Below, one piece after another: positions 20,301 to 25,871 of a DNA stretch of 25,871 nucleotides (position 1 is its first letter; every line of letters starts with the position of its first letter). The translations under genes were made by a program, and so were the position numbers. This stretch comes from Fonticula alba (Eukaryota; Opisthokonta; Rotosphaerida; Fonticulaceae), in assembly GCF_000388065.1 (NCBI RefSeq), contig NW_009242978.1:35630-61500 (forward strand), given 5' to 3'. The notes beneath the pieces were generated by a model. It was not told the origin of the DNA and ran no database searches. It saw only the letters and a list, made by a program, of their open reading frames with translations.

Positions 20301-23300
20301 GCCCGGCCGGCACCTTCCCCGACCCGGCCGCCGGCCGGTGCGCCCCCTGCCATGCCTCGTGCGCGGCCTGCACCACCGCCGCCGACCAGTGCACCGCCTG
20401 TGCGCCGGCCTTCCGCCCGGAGGGGGCCTGGTCCGAGGCCGGCCGGTGCGTGGCCTGCCCGACCGCCTGCTCGGCATGCGACCCGGCCGGCCGGTGCACC
20501 GCCTGCACCGGGGCCCTGCTGCTGGCCCCGGACGGCACCTGCGCCTCGGCCTGCCCGGCGCACACCTGGCCCGACACCGGGGCCCGCGTGTGCCGGCCCT
20601 GCCAGGCCCCATGCTCCCGGTGCACCGGGCCCCGGGCCTGTGTCTCCTGCCTGCCCGGCACCTACCTCGACCGGGACGCCTGCCTGCCATGCGACGCCTC
20701 GTGCGCCGCCTGCCCCGGGCCCGCGGCATGCGACACCTGCGCCCGGGGGCTGCTCTTCGCCGGCGAGCCCGGCCACTCGCTCTGCCTGGCGGCCTGCCCG
20801 GCCGGCACCTTCCCGGCCGTCGACCGGTGCGCCGCCTGCCATGCCACCTGCGCCGCATGCACCGGCGCCGCGCGGCAGTGCACCGCCTGCGCTCCGCGCC
20901 ACCGGCCCGAGGGGGACTGGCCGGCCGGCGGGGCCGGCGGCCGGTGCGTCCCCTGCCCGGCCGCCTGCACCGCCTGCGACCCGGCCGGCCGGTGCACCGC
21001 CTGCGCGCCCGGGCTCCAGCTGACCCCGGCCGGGCAGTGCGCCTCCGGCTGCCCGGCCGGGCACTACCCCCAGGCCGACGCCTGCCTGCCCTGCCAGGCC
21101 CCCTGTGCCGAGTGCACCGGGCCCGGGCACTGTCTCTCCTGCCCCCCGGGGGCCTTCCTCCAGCTGGACACATGCGCCGAGTGCGATGCCTCCTGCGCGG
21201 CCTGCTCCGACGGCCGGTCCTGCGATGTCTGCCGGCCGGGGCACTTTTTCGCCCGGCCCGCCGGCCTGCCCGGCCTGTGCCTGGACGCCTGCCCGGCCGG
21301 CTCGCTGCCGCTGGCCGGCCACTGCACCCCCTGCCATGCCTCGTGCGCGGCCTGCGCCACCGCCGCCGACCGGTGCACCCGCTGTGCGCCGGCCTTCCGC
21401 CCGGAGGGGGCCTGGTCCGAGGCCGGCCGGTGCGTGGCCTGCCCGGCCGGGTGCGCCGCCTGCGACCCGGCCGGCCGGTGCACCGCCTGCACCGGGGCCC
21501 TGCTCCTGGCCCCGGACGGCACCTGCGCCTCGGCCTGCCCGGCCGCCACCTTCCCCCACGACCGGGCCGTCTGCCTGCCCTGCGACCCGTCCTGCTCCCG
21601 GTGCACCGACGACCAGGCCTGCCTCGAGTGCGCCCCGGGGCTGGTCTTCCTCTCGCCCGACCCCGGGGCCCGGTCTCTCTGTGTGGGCACCTGCCCGGCG
21701 GGGTTCCTGCCCGAGGGCCCCCGGTGCCTGGCCTGCGTGGCCCCCTGTGCCCGGTGCACCGAGGCCCCGGACCGCTGCACGGCCTGCCTGCCGGGGCTCC
21801 GCCTGGCCGAGCCGGCCGAGCTGGCCGCCCAGCCGGCCGCCCAGTGTGTCCCCTGCCCGGCCGAGTGTGCCGGCTGCCTGCCGGACGGCCGGTGCACCGC
21901 CTGCCCGGATGCCCCGGGCCCCGGGGCCCGGCCGGTCTTGTCGCCCTTCGGCCGATGCCTGGCCCACTGCCCGGCCGGCTGGTATGCCGACCCGGAGGCC
22001 GGCCGCTGCCGGCCCTGCAACGGCTCGTGCGCCACCTGCTCCGGGCCCTCGGCCTGCGACACCTGCCAGCCGGGGCTGGTGTTCCTGGCCCCGGGCGCCC
22101 GGCCGGCCGAGGCCCCTGACCCGGCCCCCCCCGGGCCCGGGGGCACCCTTTGCACGGACGTCTGCCCGGCCGGCCAGGTCCCCGGCCGGACGCCCGACCC
22201 GGCGGCCAGCCCGCAGTGCGTCCCCTGCGCCGGGGCCTGCGCGACGTGCGTCCACACCCCGGACCAGTGCGTGGCCTGTGCCCCCGGGCACCGGCCGCAC
22301 ACGCCCCACGACCTGCCCGGCGCCTGTGTCCCCTGCCCGACCGGCTGCCACGACTGCCTGGACAATGGCCGGTGCTTGGCCTGCCTGCCGGGCTCCGGCC
22401 TGGTGTTGACCCCGGCCGGGCGATGTGCCGCCGCCTGCCCGGACGGCTGGTTCGCCTCCGGCCACGGGCACTGCCTCCGGTGCGCCGACGAATGTGCCAC
22501 CTGCACCGGGCCGCTGCCGGCCCACTGCACGGCCTGCCGCCCGGGCGCCAGCCTCCTGCCGGCCCCCGGCCCCGGCCACTGTGCCACCCCCTGCCCGGCC
22601 GGCCACTTCCGTGATGACACCTCCCCCGAGTGCCGGGCCTGCCACCGGGACTGTGCCTCCTGCACCGGGCCCACCTCGGGCCACTGCGTCGAGTGCTCGG
22701 CCCCCGGCCTCCTCCAGCTGGATGGCCACTGTGTGGACGCCTGCCCCGACAGCTTCTTCCCCCAGGCCGGCCGCCGGTGCGTCCGGTGCCATGGGGCCTG
22801 CCACGCCTGTGCCGGGCCCGGCCCGGGGGACTGTCTCTCCTGCCCGGCCGGCCTGGTGGCCCTGAGCCTGGTGGCCGCCGGCCGGCCGCGCGCTTGCGGC
22901 AGCTTCTGCCCGGCCGGCTCGGCTCTCGACCCGGAGGCCGTGGCCTGCCGCGCCTGCCCGGCCGACTGCCCGCAGTGCGACGCCGCCGGCGTCTGCCAGG
23001 CGTGCGGCCCCGGGTGGCTGCTTGCCGCCGGTGCCCCGGCCTCCGCCGGCATCTCCGCCCCCCTGGCGGGCCCGGGCCCGGGGCCGGGCCCGCCGCAACC
23101 CGCATGCATCCGCGGGCCCGACTGTCCGGCCGGCGCCGCGCCGCACGGGACCCGGTGTCTTGCCTGCGCCGCCGGGTGTGCCACCTGCGCCGGGCCCGAG
23201 GCCGACCAGTGCCTCACCTGTGCCCCGGGCTTCGACACGCCCTTCGAGGGGGCCTGCCTGGCCGCCTGCCCCCAGGCCGGGTACTTCCCGCATCCGCGCA

Positions 23301-24526
23301 CCGGCCAGTGCGTCGGCTGCCATGCCTCCTGCCTCGCCTGCACATCCATCCAGGAGGACGCCTGCACCGCCTGTCCCCCGGACCATGCTCTCTGGCAGGG
23401 CACCTGCCTGGCCGCCTGTCCGGCCGGCACCTTCCGCCAGGCCCCCGACTCTCCGGACGCCTCGGGCTCTTCGGGCCACCAGGACGCCCCGGGCTCTTCG
23501 GGCCACCAGGACGCCCCGGGCTCTTCGGGCCACCAGGACGCCCCGGGCTCTTCGGGCCACCAGGACGCCTCGGGCTCTTCTGACCACCAAGGCGCCCCGG
23601 CCCCCCCCGGCATGCAGGACGCCCCGGTCCCCTCCGGCTACCGGTGCATCCCCTGTGACTCGGAGTGTGCCGGGTGCGAGGGCCCGGGCCCGGGCCACTG
23701 CACAGGCTGCCCGGCCGGGCGCCTGCTCGGGCCCGATGGCCATTGCCTCGACGAGTGCCCGACCGGCTTCGGGCCCTGCCATTCGGACGGCCGGTGCATC
23801 CGCTGCCCGGCCGGCTGCGCTCGCTGCCAGCCGGCCCCGGACCAATGCCAGTCGGGCGTCTGCCTGGCCTGCCAGCCCGGGCTCTTCCTCGGCCTCGACA
23901 GCCAGTGCCACGACGCCTGCCCGGTGGGGGAGTTCCCGCCGGCCAGCGTGCCGGGCCAGTGCTTCCAGTGCGCCAAGGCGTGCGCCTCCTGCGCCTCCTC
24001 GGCCGAGGCGTGCACCTCCTGCGCCGATGCCGACCACTGGCTGGTCCTCGGCACCGGCGAGTGCACCCGGGCGGCGTGCCCGGAAATGGGCTTCGCCACT
24101 TTCCACGACCCGGCCATCGGCCGCGTGTGCATCCCCTGCCATGTGGCCGGGTGCGAGTTTTGTTCCCTGCCTCCGGCTGCCGACCCGGGCTGCCGGCGTC
24201 TGGCCGACCGGGGCATCACCTGTCCGGACCTTGACCGCTGTGACCGCTGCGCCTCCGGGCGAAGCATCCTCCCCGGGGGCCAGGCCGCCGACCAGTGTGT
24301 GCTCGCCTGCCCCGGGGGCTTCTTCAGCTCCTCCACCCCGGGCAGCGGCGCCCTCCGGTGCATGAACTGTGCCCCGGGCTGCAACCACTGCCAGGGGCCG
24401 CTGCCGGTCGACTGCCTCGACGAACGGCCCGAGCCCTCTTCTCGGCCGCTCGGTGCGTCGCGCCTCCCCCGTGTCTGTGTTCCCCCGCCCGGGGGCGCGA
24501 CCTCCGCGTATCTCCCTTGCCTCATG

Positions 24527-24559
<33 letters not shown>

Positions 24560-24615
24560 CTCTCCGAGCACAAATGACGAGCTAACAGACCCCCACACTC
24601 GTCCACCCACCCACC

Positions 24616-24671
<56 letters not shown>

Positions 24672-25871
24672 GATAAGCCCTTGGTCTCGGCATCGGCATC
24701 GGCTCCGCCCTGCTCATCCTGCTGATCATCGGCGTCATCGTGCTGGTCATCGTCCGGCGTCACCGGGCTCCACACTTGCTACTGCCCAAGGTGCGCCGGT
24801 CTCCCCCTGCCTCGCCCTTTTCGCGCGCCTGCAGCCGCCAGCCCAGCCCATGCGCATGAGGGATGCCCACCCTGGTTCACTGACGCTCTCTGCCCGATGC
24901 CACAGACCACTGCCCCGGATTACGGTACGCCGTCGTCTCGGCTTCTGTTTGAGCCTTTCGCCCGGTCCACGCCGCTGCTTTGCCTTGCTCAGTCTTCGGG
25001 TCTCTTGCTCTCCTGCCCCCTTTCTCTCTCTCACACACACACACACACGCACCCACACTCTGTCTCCCGCCCTCCGCCCCTTCCCCCTTCCAAAACCCAG
25101 ACGCGACGGTCCTTAATACCTTGCCGGAGCTCAGCATGCCCGGCGCGGCCCTCGTCTCCGCCGACTACGACTTCATCCCCATCGAGGAGGGCAAGCTCGG
25201 CGAGGGGGCCCAGGCGTCGGTTTACTCGGCCCGCGTGGTCGGCGACGGCCTGATCTCTCGACTCCGCTGCCCGGCCATCGTGGCCATCAAGCGCAGCAAG
25301 GGTACGCTCCTCCTCCTCCTCCTCCTCACCGGGCAATGCCTCCCCCCGTCCCTCCCCCCGTGACGCCATCCGCTGACCGGCGCCCGTCCCTGTGCCAGAA
25401 TCCATCCAGGACGACCTTCGCGACTTCCTCTTCCAAAATGAGATCTCCCTCATGTGGTCCGTGTCATCCCCATAACCGCCTGCCGCCGTTCTCTGGCCCT
25501 CTCCGACCGCATGCGCCCGCCCGGGTGCTCTCCCTCGCGGCCCCACACCCACACATGTGCACCAGTGCTTACACATAGGTCGCCCCTCGCCTGTGACTCG
25601 CATCCCCTCGCCCCGGCCTCCCGCGCCCGGCACAGGCTCGCCCGCGGCCAGCCCAACATCGTCCAGATCTTCGGGTACTCCGAGCGCCCGCAGGCCCTGA
25701 TCATGGAGAAGTTCGACTCCTGCCTACAGACGCTGCTCTTCTCCGGCGTGGCCCTCGCCATGGACGAGTCCCTGGATCTCATGGCCGACGTGGGTGCGTG
25801 GTCGCTCCCATGCCTGGCCCCCCCTCCCGCTCCTCCCCCTCCCGCGCGCGCGCCCCCTCGCCACGTGTCCC
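17255..25871 (+). CDS. Giant furin-like-repeat receptor protein kinase (3' end outside window)
   Basis: A predicted type I membrane receptor kinase. My exons are 17255-24452, 24678-24790, 24906-24924 (19 nt), 25101-25301, 25399-25456 and 25636-25793; the gene then continues past the right edge. The ATG at 17255 starts a clear signal peptide: an Arg-containing n-region, then a run of about ten Leu, with likely cleavage near GALA. Residues about 50-2390 are furin-like or growth-factor-receptor-type repeats with C-x2-C spacing (CPAGT, CHASCAAC, CTACAPG). Exon 2 encodes the membrane helix (LLILLIIGVIVLVIV, near 2411-2425) followed by RRHR. The kinase N-lobe follows: Gly loop LGEGAQASVY near 2476-2485, VAIK with Lys 2507, a candidate alpha-C Glu (E2525 in QNEISLM), and PNIVQIFGY. 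HRD and DFG are not in the window, so Tyr versus Ser/Thr specificity cannot be read. All exon phases close. Ligand and pathway are unknown. Confidence 0.87.
19345..20323 (+). repeat. Long internal duplication in the receptor ectodomain
   Basis: An 85-bp block is identical by eye at 19345-19429 and 20239-20323, offset by 894 bp (298 codons). It lies within longer similar segments, with further related copies of the downstream module at about 19857, 20347 and 21337. The identity covers synonymous positions, so these copies are recent or have been homogenised. Confidence 0.8.
23456..23617 (+). repeat. 27-bp coding minisatellite
   Basis: Five tandem 27-bp units, 23456-23590, encode DAPGSSGHQ or close variants (first and fifth units DAS...). 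The second, third and fourth units are identical by eye. A degenerate sixth unit follows at 23591-23617 and a weaker seventh may run to about 23644. The array is Cys-free and Gly/Ser-rich, forming a flexible linker between furin-like repeats of the receptor kinase. Confidence 0.92.
24526..24559. repeat. (CT)n microsatellite
   Basis: A nearly pure CT tract lies within intron 1 of the receptor kinase gene. Confidence 0.9.
24623..24670. repeat. (AC)24 microsatellite
   Basis: Forty-eight bases of pure AC dinucleotide, ending eight bases before exon 2 of the receptor kinase gene. It is the longest perfect dinucleotide array in the window. Confidence 0.95.
25031..25049. repeat. (CA)n microsatellite
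   Basis: About nine CA units lie within the intron between the 19-nt micro-exon and the first kinase exon of the receptor gene. Confidence 0.85.
25307..25327. repeat. (CTC)n trinucleotide repeat
   Basis: About seven CTC units start only a few bases inside the intron that follows the kinase Gly-loop exon (donor GTACGC at 25302). Confidence 0.9.

Larger units (their letters stand above)
24453..24677 (+). other. Intron 1 of the receptor gene with CT and CA arrays
   Basis: The donor is GTGCGT at 24453 and the acceptor is GATAAG ending at 24677, phase 1. It contains (CT)n at about 24526-24559 and a pure (AC)24 tract at 24623-24670 that ends just before the splice acceptor. A CTAAC branch-site-like word lies near 24582. 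A stop in the membrane-helix frame directly before the acceptor (TAA at 24674-24676) and the phase match fix this 3' splice site. Confidence 0.7.

Noticed and set aside
23456-23617. CRISPR-like direct repeats
   Set aside because: The units are directly adjacent with no spacers, keep the reading frame and lie inside a eukaryotic coding exon. It is a coding minisatellite.
24369-24725. Continuous frame through the CT/CA tracts as coding sequence
   Set aside because: It would read His-Thr repeats and end in a stop, and misses the membrane helix. The alternative frame, entered after GATAAG, gives a perfect hydrophobic segment with matching phase.
18365-24775. 2,136-codon open frame on the minus strand opposite the receptor ectodomain
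   Set aside because: Its translation is a Gly/Ala/Arg-rich mirror of the furin repeats with no domain. The plus frame has a signal peptide, ordered Cys spacing and downstream exons. The antisense frame stays open because third positions are almost always G or C.

Overview
The window reads as nuclear DNA of a very GC-rich single-celled eukaryote. Its genes carry spliceosomal introns, it has two eukaryotic-type tRNA genes read from the minus strand, and noncoding DNA is full of CA, CT and poly-C tracts. The combination of a SAMHD1-like dNTPase, a huge cysteine-rich receptor kinase and extreme G/C at third codon positions would fit a holozoan or nucleariid-type protist such as Fonticula. That placement is an impression, not something the sequence proves.

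Layout. 1-3210 has no gene I can support. 3211-3283 is tRNA-Glu(CTC) and 3859-3940 is tRNA-Ser(AGA), both minus strand. 3941-6679 is gene-free and ends in a 270-bp CA/CT-rich tract. 6680-9067 (minus) is a single-exon gene for a 795-residue protein of unknown family, apparently built from about seven helix-turn-helix-like units. 9781-12317 and 13205-15702 (both minus) are tandem seven-exon copies of a SAMHD1-type HD-domain dNTP triphosphohydrolase. From 17255 to the right edge (plus) runs a giant single-pass receptor: signal peptide, about 2,350 residues of furin-like cysteine-rich repeats, a transmembrane helix encoded by its own exon, and a protein kinase domain cut by the window end before the catalytic loop.

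How they relate. The two dNTPase copies share intron positions and phases, so they come from a duplication of an already intron-bearing gene. Both keep the H...HD...D metal ligands. Both also share an insertion carrying a C-x-C-x5-C-x7-H pattern that I do not recall from animal SAMHD1. The receptor kinase faces copy B head-to-head across about 1.55 kb. I see no functional link between the dNTPases, the HTH-repeat protein and the receptor beyond adjacency.

The exon models were built by hand from reading frame, splice dinucleotides, comparison of the two copies and recalled homology. Each closes without a frame error (522 and 548 codons plus stop for the dNTPases). The introns mostly start GT-R-C-G, with C rather than the usual A at position +4, which is one of the more unusual features of the window.
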